From the NCBI RefSeq assembly GCF_003226895.2, contig NZ_PNJG02000001.1, forward strand, positions 1-64,000: a DNA stretch of 64,000 nt, given 5' to 3'. Positions 34,728-43,672 of the stretch are shown here, piece after piece. The position numbers were made by a program, and so were the translations under genes. The notes beneath the pieces were generated by a model. It did no database searches and was not told the origin of the DNA. It was given only the letters and a program-made list of their open reading frames with translations. Within the stretch, counting starts at the first letter, position 1, and every line of letters begins with the position of its first letter. Source of the DNA: Kocuria tytonis (GTDB lineage Bacteria; Actinomycetota; Actinomycetes; Actinomycetales; Micrococcaceae).

Positions 34728-35876
34728 ATGACCACCGCAGACCAGATGCCCTCCCTGCGCCGCCGCACGAGCACCAAGTGGCGCAGCTACCCGGAGGACG
34801 TCCTGCCGATGTTCATCGCGGAAATGGACTTCCCCACCCCGCCGGCGGTGAAGGCGGCGCTGGAGGCCGCGATCGAGAACAACGACACGGGCTACGCCGC
34901 CACCGCGGACCGCGGCGCGGCCACGGCGTACGCGGACTTCGCCGCGCAGCGCTGGGGCTGGCGCCCGGACCCCGCGCGCATCACCTACACCACGGACGTC
35001 ACCGTGGTGATCGTGGAGTCCCTGCGCCGGCTCATCGAACCCGGGGACGGCGTGATCCTCACCCCGCCGGTCTACGCGCCGTTCTACCACCTGGTCGCGG
35101 AGGCCGGGGGCCGGGTGGTGGAGGTGCCGCTGCAGGACGACGGCGTCTCCTACCGTCTCGACCTGCCCGGCATCGACGCCGCCCTGACCGCCGGGGCGCG
35201 CACGGTGCTGCTGTGCAACCCGCACAACCCGTTGGGGCTCGTGCACCCGCGGGAGGAGCTGACGCAGCTGGCGGACATCGTGGAGCGGCACGGCGCGTCC
35301 GTGGCCAGTGACGAGATCCACGCGCCACTGACCCACCACGGGGCCACGTTCACCCCGTACCTCTCCGTCTCGGACACGGCCCGCCGCCACGGGGTGGCCG
35401 CAGCCTCCGGGAGCAAGGCGTTCAACCTCGCGGGACTGAAGGCCGCCATGTTCGTGGTGGACTCCGAGCCCATGGCCCGGTGGCTGCAGGCCGTGCCTGA
35501 CGCCGTGTCCTACCGCACCGGGATCATGGGTCTGCTGGCCACGCAGGAGGGCTTCCGGCACTGCACGGACTGGTTGGACGCCACCATCGAGGTGATCCAG
35601 CAGAACATGGAGCTGCTGGAGCGGCAGCTGGCGGAGAAGCTGCCCGCCGTGCGCGTGCGCCGGGGGAGTGCCACGTACCTCGCGTGGCTGGACATGCGGG
35701 CACTGGGCTGGGGCGACGACCCCGCCGAGTACGCCGTGGCACACGCCAAGGTGGCACTGTCCAGCGGCCCGACGTTCGGCACGGGCGGCCAGGGGTTCGC
35801 GCGCATGAACCTGGCGTGCTCCCCGGACACGGTGGTGGAGGCGGTGGACAGGCTGCGGGCCGCGGCGAGCGCGTGA
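34728..35876 (+). CDS. PLP-dependent C-S lyase (PatB/MalY family)
   Basis: A 382-residue fold-type I aminotransferase-like enzyme, probably a cystathionine beta-lyase splitting C-S bonds of cystathionine or cysteine conjugates. The Lys that binds PLP is in AASGSKAFNLAGLK. Other family marks are MFIAEMDFPTPPAVKAAL, NPHNPLGLVHPREEL and SDEIHAPLTHHG. ATG 34728 has GAAGGG upstream. Members may also act in methionine synthesis, or as MalY-like regulators in enterobacteria, which is unlikely here. It ends at a strong bidirectional hairpin. Confidence 0.9.
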   Translation: MTTADQMPSLRRRTSTKWRSYPEDVLPMFIAEMDFPTPPAVKAALEAAIENNDTGYAATADRGAATAYADFAAQRWGWRPDPARITYTTDVTVVIVESLRRLIEPGDGVILTPPVYAPFYHLVAEAGGRVVEVPLQDDGVSYRLDLPGIDAALTAGARTVLLCNPHNPLGLVHPREELTQLADIVERHGASVASDEIHAPLTHHGATFTPYLSVSDTARRHGVAAASGSKAFNLAGLKAAMFVVDSEPMARWLQAVPDAVSYRTGIMGLLATQEGFRHCTDWLDATIEVIQQNMELLERQLAEKLPAVRVRRGSATYLAWLDMRALGWGDDPAEYAVAHAKVALSSGPTFGTGGQGFARMNLACSPDTVVEAVDRLRAAASA

Positions 35877-35906
35877 ACGTCCCCGCGGAGGGGCACAACG
35901 CCCCAT

Positions 35907-35940
35907 GACGACGGCCGGTCGATCCCCACCGGCCGTCGTC
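35907..35940. terminator. bidirectional terminator between the C-S lyase and antiporter genes
   Basis: GACGACGGCCGGT (35907-35919) pairs perfectly with ACCGGCCGTCGTC (35928-35940). It lies between the stop codons of two convergent genes. Confidence 0.8.
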
Positions 35941-35958
35941 GTGCTGCGGGGCGGACCC

Positions 35959-37650
35959 TCACTCGTTCATGATGTTGCGCCGGTCCAGGAACTGCTGGGC
36001 GGCGTCGATGGTCTGCGAGCGGTAGACGCCCGAGGCCTGGGCGTCCAGCAGCGCGTCCTGCTGGGCCTCCAGGAGTCTGCGCTGCAGCTCCTGCTGCTCC
36101 TGCCGGGTGGTGGTCCACGTCTGCATGGTCTCGGTGGACACCGTCTCCGGGATCTTCCGCGTGCGCTGCCTGGCCATGCCCAGGATCTCCTCACTGAACG
36201 GCCGGCCGTCGCTGCGGTGCAGGGTGGGGGATTCCAGCACGTCCTCGGACGCCTCGGTGAGCGTGTTGACGAGACGCGTCAGTTCTCGCTGCAGCTCCTC
36301 CTCGTCCGAGCCCCGGATTCCCAGGACCCGGATCAGCAGGGGCAGGGTGCCGCCCTGCACCACCAGGGTCAGCACCGCCACGGTGAACGCGATCAGGATC
36401 AGCTGGGGCCGGTACGGCAGGTCCTCGGGCAGGGTCTGGGCCGCCGCCACGGTGACCACACCGCGCATTCCGGACCACGCGATCACGAAACCACCGCGCT
36501 TGCCGATCCCCTCGCGGCTGAAGAACGAGGCGTCCGCCTGCCGGCGCGTGATCATGTGGCGCAGCTTCGCGATCCGGTGCTCGGGGACCTCGGGATGGCC
36601 CTCGAGACGCTGGAAGGCGTCGTCGAACCACTGGGACCTGCCCTTCGCGCGCTCCTGCTGCCGGGACATGACCCCGATCATGGGGGCCACGAACACGAAC
36701 CGCACCACGAGGAGCACGGCCGTCACCAGGACCCCGAGCCACAGGGCACCGCTCACGCTGAGGTGCGCGTCCCGCACCTCGCCCACGATGAGCGCGATCT
36801 GCAGGCCCAGGACCAGGAACACCCCGTGTTCCAGCAGCAGCAGCACGGTGCGCCAGTTGGTGCGCTCGGAGACCCGCGCCTGGGAGGACAGCAGGCGCGG
36901 CGACCTGATGCCGGTGACCAGTCCCGCCACCACCACCGACAGCACGCCGGAGGCCCCCAGGTGCTCGGCGGGAATGAACGCGATGAACGGGACCACCAGG
37001 GAGATGGCCGTGCTCGTGACCGGCTGCTCCAGCCGGGCCCGGATCCGGATGGACACCCAGCCCACCACGATCCCCACGAGGACGGCGACGGCCACCGCGT
37101 AGCCGAAGTCCGCGAGCACACCGCCCGCGCTGATGGCCCCGGCGGTGGCCACCACGGCCGAGCGCAGCATGACGAGGGCGGTGGCGTCGTTCACGAGCCC
37201 CTCGCCCTCCAGGATGGTCACCAGCCGGTTGGGCAGCCCGAGCCGCTTGCCGATGGACGTGGCGGCCACCGCGTCCGGCGGGCTCACCACGGCGCCCAGC
37301 GCCACGGCCGCCGCGAACCCGAGGTCCGGCAGCAGCCACCACACCAGCAGCCCCACCACGAAGGCGGAGGCCACCACCAGCACCACGGACAGCGCGGTGA
37401 TCGCGCCGAGGTTGCGGCGGAAGTCGGTGGCCGGCATGTTCACCGCCGCCGCGTAGAGCAGCAGCGGAAGCACCACGGTGAGGATCAGCTCGGGGTCCAT
37501 GGTCACGGTGGGAACACCGGGGACCAGACTCAGTGCGACCCCCACCACCACCAGCAGGATGGGGGCCGCCACGCCGATGCGCGCGGAGATGCTGGTGACC
37601 GCCACCACCACGACCACGGCCGCGACGGCCAGCAGGGTCAATTCGTCCAC
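35959..37650 (-). CDS. Na+/H+ antiporter, CPA1 (NhaP-like) family
   Basis: A 563-residue membrane protein that exchanges Na+ (or K+) for H+. About twelve hydrophobic helices occupy residues 1-430. Typical CPA1 segments are VVLPLLLYAAAVNMPATDFR, ALGAVVSPPDAVAATSIGKR (the ion-binding PPDAVA), ILEGEGLVNDATALVMLRS (the ND pair) and AWSGMRGVVTVAAAQTLPED. The cytoplasmic C-terminal 130 residues are charged, helical and end in a Gln-rich coiled-coil-like stretch, likely regulatory. GTG 37650 has AGGAGG at good spacing; longer forms lack one. It is divergent from the COG0523 GTPase gene. Confidence 0.92.
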   Translation of the reverse strand: MDELTLLAVAAVVVVVAVTSISARIGVAAPILLVVVGVALSLVPGVPTVTMDPELILTVVLPLLLYAAAVNMPATDFRRNLGAITALSVVLVVASAFVVGLLVWWLLPDLGFAAAVALGAVVSPPDAVAATSIGKRLGLPNRLVTILEGEGLVNDATALVMLRSAVVATAGAISAGGVLADFGYAVAVAVLVGIVVGWVSIRIRARLEQPVTSTAISLVVPFIAFIPAEHLGASGVLSVVVAGLVTGIRSPRLLSSQARVSERTNWRTVLLLLEHGVFLVLGLQIALIVGEVRDAHLSVSGALWLGVLVTAVLLVVRFVFVAPMIGVMSRQQERAKGRSQWFDDAFQRLEGHPEVPEHRIAKLRHMITRRQADASFFSREGIGKRGGFVIAWSGMRGVVTVAAAQTLPEDLPYRPQLILIAFTVAVLTLVVQGGTLPLLIRVLGIRGSDEEELQRELTRLVNTLTEASEDVLESPTLHRSDGRPFSEEILGMARQRTRKIPETVSTETMQTWTTTRQEQQELQRRLLEAQQDALLDAQASGVYRSQTIDAAQQFLDRRNIMNE

Positions 37651-37743
37651 GAGGCCTCCTGTTGCGAGAATTGCCCCGAGTGTATCCGCGGCGCAGGCCC
37701 CCTCCCGCGGACCCCGGCGCCACCGAGCAGTGGAAGGACCCCC

Positions 37744-38763
37744 GTGAGCCACACCGTCCCCGTGCTGATCCTGACCGGCTACCTCGGGGCGGGCAAGACC
37801 ACGGTGCTCAACCACTTCCTGGCCACCGGGCGGGGCGGGATCGGGGTCATCATCAACGACTTCGGGGACGTCAACGTGGAGGCCGCCCTCGTCGCCGGCC
37901 ACGTGGCGGATCCCGTGTCCATCGCGGGCGGCTGCCTGTGCTGCATCGAGGACCCGGCCCAGCTCGACGACGCCCTGCGCACCCTGTCCCGCCCCGCGCT
38001 GGACCTCGACGCGATCGTCATCGAGGGCTCCGGGCTCGCCGAGCCGCCCGGGCTCATCCAGCTGGTGCTCGCGAGCACCGTGGCGGGTGTCCGCTTCGGG
38101 GGCCTGGTGGAGGTGGTCGACGCCGCCCACACGGCCCACGCGGAGGCCGGCGGCTGGGACCTGGCCCAGCACGTCAGAGCGGCCGCGGTGGTGCTGCTCA
38201 CCAAGACCGATCTCGCGCAGCCCGGGGAGGTCGCGGAGGTCCGTGAGCGGATCGGGCGGGCCAACCCGCTGGCCATGGTGCTGGACGCCCCCCACGGCGC
38301 GGCGGACCCGCGACTGTTCTTCGACACCGCCGAGCGCACGGTCCCCGAGGGCGGGCAGCTGCCGCTCTGGGAGTTCGGGACCTCACCCGGGTACACGCAC
38401 GCACACCACGTGCGCCACCGGGCCGAATCCCTCGACGTCCCCGCCCCGGTGGATCCCGCGGCGCTCGCCGACCTGCTGGCGGACCCGCCGGACGCGGTGC
38501 ACCGGATCAAGGCCGTGGTGGACGTTCCCACCGCGCGCGGGCTGCGCCGCTTCGTGGCGCACTCGGTGGCCGGGTACGTCTGCGTGGAGCGGGCCGGTCG
38601 GGACCCGGACGCGCCGGCGCACTCGGTGGTCGTGGCCATCGGCCCCGCGCAGGACGACGACGCCGTCCGCCCCCGTCTCGAGGCCCTCGCACCCGTCACC
38701 GCCGAGGCACCCGTGCCCTCGGCCCGGGACCTGCGCCGCCTGACCCGGTTCCTGCGCGGCTGA
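37744..38763 (+). CDS. COG0523-family GTPase (CobW-like metallochaperone)
   Basis: A 339-residue GTPase of the CobW/ZNG group, which helps metals (Zn, Co) into target proteins. The P-loop is LILTGYLGAGKTTVLNHFLA. The metal-binding CxCC is in SIAGGCLCCIEDPAQLD. The Walker B-like block is IVIEGSGLAEPPGLIQLVLA. The specificity loop is LTKTD. The C-terminal beta-rich CobW_C domain includes RIKAVVDVPTARGLRRFVAH. GTG 37744 has AAGGA upstream. With no cobalamin genes nearby, a Zn role is more likely than CobW itself. No Zur-type operator is visible. Confidence 0.88.
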   Translation: MSHTVPVLILTGYLGAGKTTVLNHFLATGRGGIGVIINDFGDVNVEAALVAGHVADPVSIAGGCLCCIEDPAQLDDALRTLSRPALDLDAIVIEGSGLAEPPGLIQLVLASTVAGVRFGGLVEVVDAAHTAHAEAGGWDLAQHVRAAAVVLLTKTDLAQPGEVAEVRERIGRANPLAMVLDAPHGAADPRLFFDTAERTVPEGGQLPLWEFGTSPGYTHAHHVRHRAESLDVPAPVDPAALADLLADPPDAVHRIKAVVDVPTARGLRRFVAHSVAGYVCVERAGRDPDAPAHSVVVAIGPAQDDDAVRPRLEALAPVTAEAPVPSARDLRRLTRFLRG

Positions 38764-38823
38764 CGCCGCCCCGGTCGCGGGTGCCGTGGTGCGCCGTGAC
38801 GGGCGGCACCGGGGTCGCGGGGG

Positions 38824-38842
38824 GGTACCGCCGGGCGGTGCC
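38824..38842. terminator. weak hairpin between the convergent GTPase and trkA genes
   Basis: GGTACCG (38824-38830) can pair with CGGTGCC (38836-38842), with one G-T pair, over a 5-base loop. It lies between convergent genes. It is short, so its role is uncertain. Confidence 0.35.
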
Positions 38843-38939
38843 ACCGGTGGCCGACCCCACCGGCCGGGAGCGCGATCGTCCGGGATGACGTGCAGCGGCG
38901 GGGTGCCGGGCGAGTCCCGTGCCCAGGGCCGAGGACGCC

Positions 38940-39629
38940 TCAGGTCAGGTTGGAGAAGTGCTCCACCTTCCGGGTGGGGCCGGTGACGAGGATCTGGTCG
39001 TCGTCGTAGAGCATGGTGCCGGGTTCGATGGGCTCCCACTGCCCGCCGGGGCGGCACACGGCAACCACCGAGACCCCGAGCCGCTGCCGCACGTTGAGCA
39101 GGTCCATGGGCCGCTGCTGGATGGGCTCCGGGGGCGTGCAGCGCACCAGGGCGTAGTCCTCGTCGATGGGCACGAAGTCCAGGATCCGGTGCTGGATCAG
39201 GTGGGCGGCGCGCGTGCCCATGTCGCTCTCCGGGTTGACCACGTGCTGCACGCCGATCTGCGTGAGGATCTCCGCGTGGGGCTCCGTGATGGCCTTGGCC
39301 CAGATGGCGGGGCAGCCGAACTTCACGAGCCGGGAGGCCGTGAGGATGCTGGCCTGGATGTCCGATCCGATGCCCACCACGGCGCGCTCGAACTCGTTGA
39401 CGGACAGCTCGCGCAGCACCTCCTCGTCCGTGGCGTCCGCGCGCACCACGGACGTGAGCTTGCCGTTGAAGCGCTGCACGGTGGACTCGCTGGCGTCCAC
39501 GCCCAGCACGTCCGTGCCGTTGCGCATGAGCTCGAGGGCGAGGGCACCGCCGAAGCGGCCCAGGCCGATCACGACCACGGCGTTGGACATGCCGCGTCGC
39601 GGGGATTCTGCGGGGTGGGATCCGAACAT
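38940..39629 (-). CDS. trkA: potassium channel regulatory subunit TrkA/KtrA
   Basis: A 229-residue peripheral subunit of the Trk/Ktr K+ uptake system. The RCK-N Rossmann domain begins at NAVVVIGLGRFGGALALELM and contains VVRADATDEEVLRE. The RCK-C domain occupies the last 80 residues (DYALVRCTPPEPIQQRPMDL, then DDDQILVTGP). The ATG at 39629 has AAGGAAG upstream. Binding of ATP/ADP or NAD to the RCK-N domain gates the channel. It follows trkH on the same strand after 158 bases, so both are probably expressed together. Confidence 0.93.
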   Translation of the reverse strand: MFGSHPAESPRRGMSNAVVVIGLGRFGGALALELMRNGTDVLGVDASESTVQRFNGKLTSVVRADATDEEVLRELSVNEFERAVVGIGSDIQASILTASRLVKFGCPAIWAKAITEPHAEILTQIGVQHVVNPESDMGTRAAHLIQHRILDFVPIDEDYALVRCTPPEPIQQRPMDLLNVRQRLGVSVVAVCRPGGQWEPIEPGTMLYDDDQILVTGPTRKVEHFSNLT

Positions 39630-39787
39630 GGGACTTCCTTCACGGGTCGGGTGCACCGCAGGGGCGGTGCGTCGTCAGGGCCGGGTGCACCGGGGCCCCG
39701 GGCGAGGGGTGCGCTGGAACGGGTGCGGGCCGGGGAGCCGCGGTCAGCAGGTGTGGACGGGCGGGCGGCGTCGTCGTCCGCGGGGGC

Positions 39788-41227
39788 TCAGCCGATCAGC
39801 GGCCGCTCCTTGGGCAGTTCGTACGTGGGAGGGCGGCGACCGAAGGCGATGGCGGCGCTCACGGTGACCGGTCCGAGCCTGCCCATGAACATCAGGGCGA
39901 TCAGCACGCACTGCGCGAACGGCGCGAGGGTGGGGGTGATCCCGGTGCTCAGGCCCACCGTGGAGAAGGCGGAGACGGCCTCGTAGAGCACCCGGTCCAG
40001 GCCCAGGGTGGTGTCCGTGAGCATGATGAGCATGGTGCCCCCGATCACCGCGCCCGTGGCGAGCACCACCACGGTGATGGCCTCGCGCTGCACGGAGCGC
40101 GAGAGCTGCTTGCCGAGCACGGGCACCGCCGCGCCGCCGCGGATCTCGGTGAGGGCGATGAAGAACAGCACGCCGAACGTGGTGACCTTGAGGCCGCCGG
40201 CCGTGCCCGCCGGGCCGCCGCCGATGAACATGAGGATGTCCATCCCGAGCCACGACACGGGGTGCATGTGGGAGATGTCGATGCTGTTGAAGCCCGCGGT
40301 GCGCGAGATGGTGGACTGGAAGAAGGCGTTCAGGAGCTTCCCGGCGGCGGGCTGCGGGCCGAGGGTGGCGGGGTTGTTCCACTCGAGGACCAGGAGGAAC
40401 ACCGTGCCGCTGACCAGCAGCACGGGGGTGGCCAGCAGGACCAGACGGGTGTTCATGCTCCAGCGGCGGGGGACACAGATGTGGCGGCGCAGCTCGTAAA
40501 GGACGGGGAAGCCCAGCCCGCCCAGGATCACGCACGTGGAGAGGGTCAGCAGCACCACGGGGTCGCCCGCGAAGTCCACGACGTTGAGCGAGTAGAGCGC
40601 GAAACCGGCGTTGTTGAACGCGGAGACGGCATGGAACGCGCCGTGGGCGAGCGCCCTGGACGGGGGGTAGTGGTAGTGCAGCAGGAACCGCAGGAAGAGG
40701 ACCGCGGCCGCCGAGGACTCGATGACGGCCGTGGTGAGCACGATGCGGGCGACCACCTGGCGGGCCCCGCCGCGGGACTTGGTCTCCGCGTTGGCCAGCA
40801 ACCGGGTGGACAGCCCGAACTTCCGGGCCAGCAGGATGCCGAGCGTGGTGGTGAACGTCATGACCCCCAGCCCGCCCACCTGGATGAGGAAGATGATGAC
40901 GACCTGCCCGAACGGGGTCCAGTACGTGGCGGTGTCCACCGTGATGAGCCCGGTCACGCACAGGGAGGAGGTGGCGGTGAAGGCGGCGGTGAGCAGATCC
41001 GTGCCACCGGGGGCCACGGTCGCCACGGGGAGCATGAGCAGTCCGGTGCCCGTGAGCAGGGCGAGCAGGAACGCGGAGACGATGAGCCGCGCGGAGCGGG
41101 CCGGCGTGAGCTCGTGCAGGTGGAAGGGATCCGGCCGAGACTTCATCATGGGCGCGGAACGGCGGATCCTGGAGCCGTGCGTGCGGGCGCGGATCGTGAC
41201 CTGCTGGAAAGCCTCGGTGATGGGCAC
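39788..41227 (-). CDS. trkH: potassium uptake channel subunit TrkH/KtrB
   Basis: A 479-residue channel with four M1-P-M2 repeats. Selectivity-filter segments include [46 protein letters not shown] and [16 protein letters not shown], each with the central Gly. The GTG start at 41227 lies 6 bases after a TAATTT box, so the transcript may be leaderless. The 60-residue N-terminus before the first helix is basic. It pairs with the trkA gene downstream to form a Ktr-type K+ uptake system. Confidence 0.93.
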   Translation of the reverse strand: MPITEAFQQVTIRARTHGSRIRRSAPMMKSRPDPFHLHELTPARSARLIVSAFLLALLTGTGLLMLPVATVAPGGTDLLTAAFTATSSLCVTGLITVDTATYWTPFGQVVIIFLIQVGGLGVMTFTTTLGILLARKFGLSTRLLANAETKSRGGARQVVARIVLTTAVIESSAAAVLFLRFLLHYHYPPSRALAHGAFHAVSAFNNAGFALYSLNVVDFAGDPVVLLTLSTCVILGGLGFPVLYELRRHICVPRRWSMNTRLVLLATPVLLVSGTVFLLVLEWNNPATLGPQPAAGKLLNAFFQSTISRTAGFNSIDISHMHPVSWLGMDILMFIGGGPAGTAGGLKVTTFGVLFFIALTEIRGGAAVPVLGKQLSRSVQREAITVVVLATGAVIGGTMLIMLTDTTLGLDRVLYEAVSAFSTVGLSTGITPTLAPFAQCVLIALMFMGRLGPVTVSAAIAFGRRPPTYELPKERPLIG

Positions 41228-41233
41228 CGGGCC

Positions 41234-41239
41234 AAATTA
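41234..41239 (-). promoter_or_regulatory. trkH -10 box, leaderless candidate
   Basis: On the reverse strand TAATTT is followed by 6 bases and then the GTG start codon of trkH. No Shine-Dalgarno sequence is present. Confidence 0.5.
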
Positions 41240-41359
41240 CACCCGTCCGACGGCCCCGGACGGCGGCGGCGCGCTCCGGCGGGCCGTGTGGGCCGAGGTG
41301 ACGACATGGGCGCGCTCCACGGACACGCGTGTGATGCGGACTACGGCGGGTGCTTGCCC

Positions 41360-41365
41360 TAAACT
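41360..41365 (+). promoter_or_regulatory. gcvH -10 box, leaderless candidate
   Basis: TAAACT is followed by 7 bases and the gcvH ATG at 41373. No ribosome binding site fits, so transcription probably begins at the ATG. Confidence 0.55.
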
Positions 41366-41372
41366 GACCCGC

Positions 41373-41759
41373 ATGACCAACATTCCCGCGCAACTCGCGT
41401 ACACGGCAGAGCACGAGTGGGTCCAGGACCTCACCGACGACAACACCTACCGGGTGGGCATCACGGACCACGCGCAGAACGAACTGGGCGAGGTCGTCTT
41501 CGTGCAGCTCCCGGAGGTCGGGGACACCACCACGGCCGGGGACGTCGTGGGGGAGATCGAGTCCACCAAGTCCGTGAGCGATCTCTTCGCTCCCGTCACC
41601 GGCGAGATCGTGAGCGTCAACGAGGATCTGGTGGACAACCCCGGTCTGCTCAACGAGGCCCCCTACGAGGCCGGGTGGCTCTTCGCGGTCCGCGTGGACT
41701 CCGAGGATGCCACCGCGGACCTCCTGGACGCCCAGGCCTACCAGCAGTTGCTGGACTAA
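41373..41759 (+). CDS. gcvH: glycine cleavage system H protein
   Basis: A 128-residue lipoyl carrier. The lipoylated Lys is in [31 protein letters not shown] and [18 protein letters not shown] are canonical. Length is normal. No gcvP or gcvT is in the window. The gene instead leads the garA-ftsR cluster, as Rv1826 does in Mycobacterium, where gcvH and garA are also adjacent. This may couple glycine/2-oxo-acid metabolism with GarA. The start is fixed by the TAAACT box 7 bases upstream. Confidence 0.95.
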   Translation: MTNIPAQLAYTAEHEWVQDLTDDNTYRVGITDHAQNELGEVVFVQLPEVGDTTTAGDVVGEIESTKSVSDLFAPVTGEIVSVNEDLVDNPGLLNEAPYEAGWLFAVRVDSEDATADLLDAQAYQQLLD

Positions 41760-41792
41760 CTTCCACTTCTCCACGTGAGGTGAACGAACCCC

Positions 41793-42236
41793 ATGTCCAA
41801 CCAAGACACATCCGGCGCTCGCTCCGGGCCTGAGACCACCTCCATCCAGATCGTGGCGGACGTGCTCTCAACCGCCGCCCACCACAAGCTCACGGAGAGC
41901 GAGCAGAACGCGGTGGCGTCACTGCCGCCGGGTTCCGCGCTGCTGCTCGAGACCAACGGCGGGCTGACCGGCGCGCGGTTCCTGCTGGACCGGGACGAGG
42001 TCGTGGCCGGCCGTCACCCCGCGTGCTCGGTGTTCCTCGACGACGTCACCGTGTCCCGGCGGCACGCGGAGTTCATCCGCCGGAACAGCACGTTCGAGGT
42101 CGTGGACCACGCCTCCCTCAACGGCACCTACGTCAACAGCGACCGCGTGAGCACCAAGGTCCTGGAGAACGGGGACCAGGTCCAGATCGGAAAGTTCCGC
42201 TTCACGTTCTACCACTCCGTGCAGAACGGGTCCTGA
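41793..42236 (+). CDS. garA: FHA-domain regulator GarA/OdhI
   Basis: A 147-residue FHA protein that, unphosphorylated, inhibits 2-oxoglutarate dehydrogenase and tunes glutamate metabolism in actinobacteria. The N-terminal kinase target ETTS (PETTSIQIVAD, near residue 15) is conserved. The FHA domain has GRHPACSVFLDDVTVSRRHA and the binding loop DHASLNGTYVNSDRV. The PknL-type kinase at 56276 is the only Ser/Thr kinase in the window, but PknB or PknG homologues elsewhere are the usual partners. It follows gcvH by 33 bases and lies 8 bases before ftsR. Confidence 0.93.
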   Translation: MSNQDTSGARSGPETTSIQIVADVLSTAAHHKLTESEQNAVASLPPGSALLLETNGGLTGARFLLDRDEVVAGRHPACSVFLDDVTVSRRHAEFIRRNSTFEVVDHASLNGTYVNSDRVSTKVLENGDQVQIGKFRFTFYHSVQNGS

Positions 42237-42244
42237 CGCGTCCC

Positions 42245-42997
42245 ATGCCTGAGACCGAACAACCGCAGCCGGTGCGCGTGGGGATCGGTGCACTGCTGAA
42301 GCAGCTGCAGCCGCGCTTCCCGGGGTTGACCGCCTCCAAGGTCCGCTTCCTGGAGGACCAGGGGCTCGTGCATCCGCAGCGGACGGCATCGGGGTACCGC
42401 AAGTACTCCGCGCAGGATGTCGAGCGGCTCACCACGGTGCTGAGTCTGCAGCAGGAGCGCTACCTGCCGCTGCGGGTGATCCGGGACCGCATGGACCGCG
42501 GGGAGAATCCTGCGGAGGGCGCGGAGCGGCAGGGGACGCCGCCCACCCGTGCCGATTCCGCGTCCGCGGCGGATCCCGGTGAGTACCCGGTCTCGGAATC
42601 GCGCTACTCGCTCCGTGAGCTCGCCGCGCGCTCCGGCACCGACCTCCCCCTGCTCCGCGAGCTGCTGACGCACGGTCTCCTGGTGGAACGCGCGGGCGCG
42701 TTCGACGAGCACGCGCTCACGGTGGCCACGGCGGCGGGCAGGCTCGGGGCCTACGGGATCGAACCCCGCCACCTGCGCGTTCTGCGCGGAGCCTCGGAGC
42801 GCGTGGTGGCCCTCGTGGAGGGCAGCGTCTCGCCCCTGCGCACCCGGCGCGATCCGGCCACCCGCCACAGAGCGGTGCAGCGGGCGCGGGAGATCGCGGC
42901 CCTGTGCCTGTCGGTGATGTCGGCCGTGGTCCACACCCAGGTGGACGACACCGTCCGTTCGTTCGACGCCCCCGAGACCACGAGGACCGCCCGGTGA
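42245..42997 (+). CDS. ftsR: MerR-family regulator FtsR-like
   Basis: A 250-residue regulator. The N-terminal MerR helix-turn-helix (IGALLKQLQPRFPGLTASKV, RFLEDQGLVHPQRTASGYRK) is followed by a less conserved helical C-terminal half with a second HTH-like stretch, YSLRELAARSGTDLPLLREL. The gene directly after odhI in Corynebacterium glutamicum is ftsR, an activator of ftsZ; Rv1828 holds this place in Mycobacterium. The function here is inferred from position and domain. It overlaps the next GTG as GTGA. Confidence 0.85.
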   Translation: MPETEQPQPVRVGIGALLKQLQPRFPGLTASKVRFLEDQGLVHPQRTASGYRKYSAQDVERLTTVLSLQQERYLPLRVIRDRMDRGENPAEGAERQGTPPTRADSASAADPGEYPVSESRYSLRELAARSGTDLPLLRELLTHGLLVERAGAFDEHALTVATAAGRLGAYGIEPRHLRVLRGASERVVALVEGSVSPLRTRRDPATRHRAVQRAREIAALCLSVMSAVVHTQVDDTVRSFDAPETTRTAR

Positions 42998-43506
42998 GCA
43001 CTGACGTCCGCATGGAGATCGCCGGTGTGCGCATGGACGTCCCCACGGGACAGCCCGTGGTGGTCCTGCGCGAGGTGGGCGGGCCCCGGCGGCTCCCCAT
43101 CTGGGTGGGCACCAACGAGGCCACGTCCATCGTCTTCGCCTTGCAGGGGATCGAACCTCCCCGGCCCCTGACCCACGACCTGCTGCTCTCCGTGGTGGCG
43201 GAGCTCGGGCGCAGCGTCACGGGCGTGGTGGTGCACACCGTGGAGGACACGGTGTTCCACGCCGCCATCTCCTTCGACGACGCCACGGTGGTCGACGCCC
43301 GTGCCTCCGACGCCCTCGCGCTGGCCGCCCGCACCGCCTGTCCCATCAGGTGCGCCGCAGCCGTGCTGGACGAGGCGGGCCTGGTGCTCAGCGCCGACGG
43401 CGAGCTGCGCGAACAGGCCCCCGGCACGCCGCGCGAGGCCGAGGCCCAGGTGCGGGAATTTCGCGACTTCCTGGACCAGGTGGATCCCGAGGACTTCCAG
43501 TCCTGA
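42994..43506 (+). CDS. bifunctional nuclease family protein (DUF151)
   Basis: A 170-residue member of the BFN/DUF151 family, with reported DNase and RNase activity in plants. Core: VVVLREVGGPRRLPIWVGTN, EATSIVFALQGIEPPRPLTH, VVVHTVEDTVFHAAISF and DARASDALALAARTACPI. Length is normal. GTG 42994 overlaps the ftsR stop, so translation is coupled. It holds the place of Rv1829. Its role in bacteria is unclear. Confidence 0.9.
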   Translation: MSTDVRMEIAGVRMDVPTGQPVVVLREVGGPRRLPIWVGTNEATSIVFALQGIEPPRPLTHDLLLSVVAELGRSVTGVVVHTVEDTVFHAAISFDDATVVDARASDALALAARTACPIRCAAAVLDEAGLVLSADGELREQAPGTPREAEAQVREFRDFLDQVDPEDFQS

Positions 43507-43532
43507 TCCCCCGCTGCGGCGGCCGGGGCGGG

Positions 43533-43538
43533 TAGGCT
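43533..43538 (+). promoter_or_regulatory. -10 box upstream of the second MerR gene
   Basis: TAGGCT lies about 135 bases before the TTG start at 43673. Between them is a small perfect hairpin, GGGGTC/GACCCC (43562-43576). The long leader might carry control, but no known riboswitch is recognised. Confidence 0.4.
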
Positions 43539-43672
43539 GGCGACACGACGTTCCGGCTTCCGGGGTCTTTGACCCCGCCGGTCCCGGAGCCTACGGTCAG
43601 GGGAGCACCACTGACACGGTGACGGAGGGGCACGGCGTGTCGTGCACCCCACCCCACGCACGAGGAGGACGC

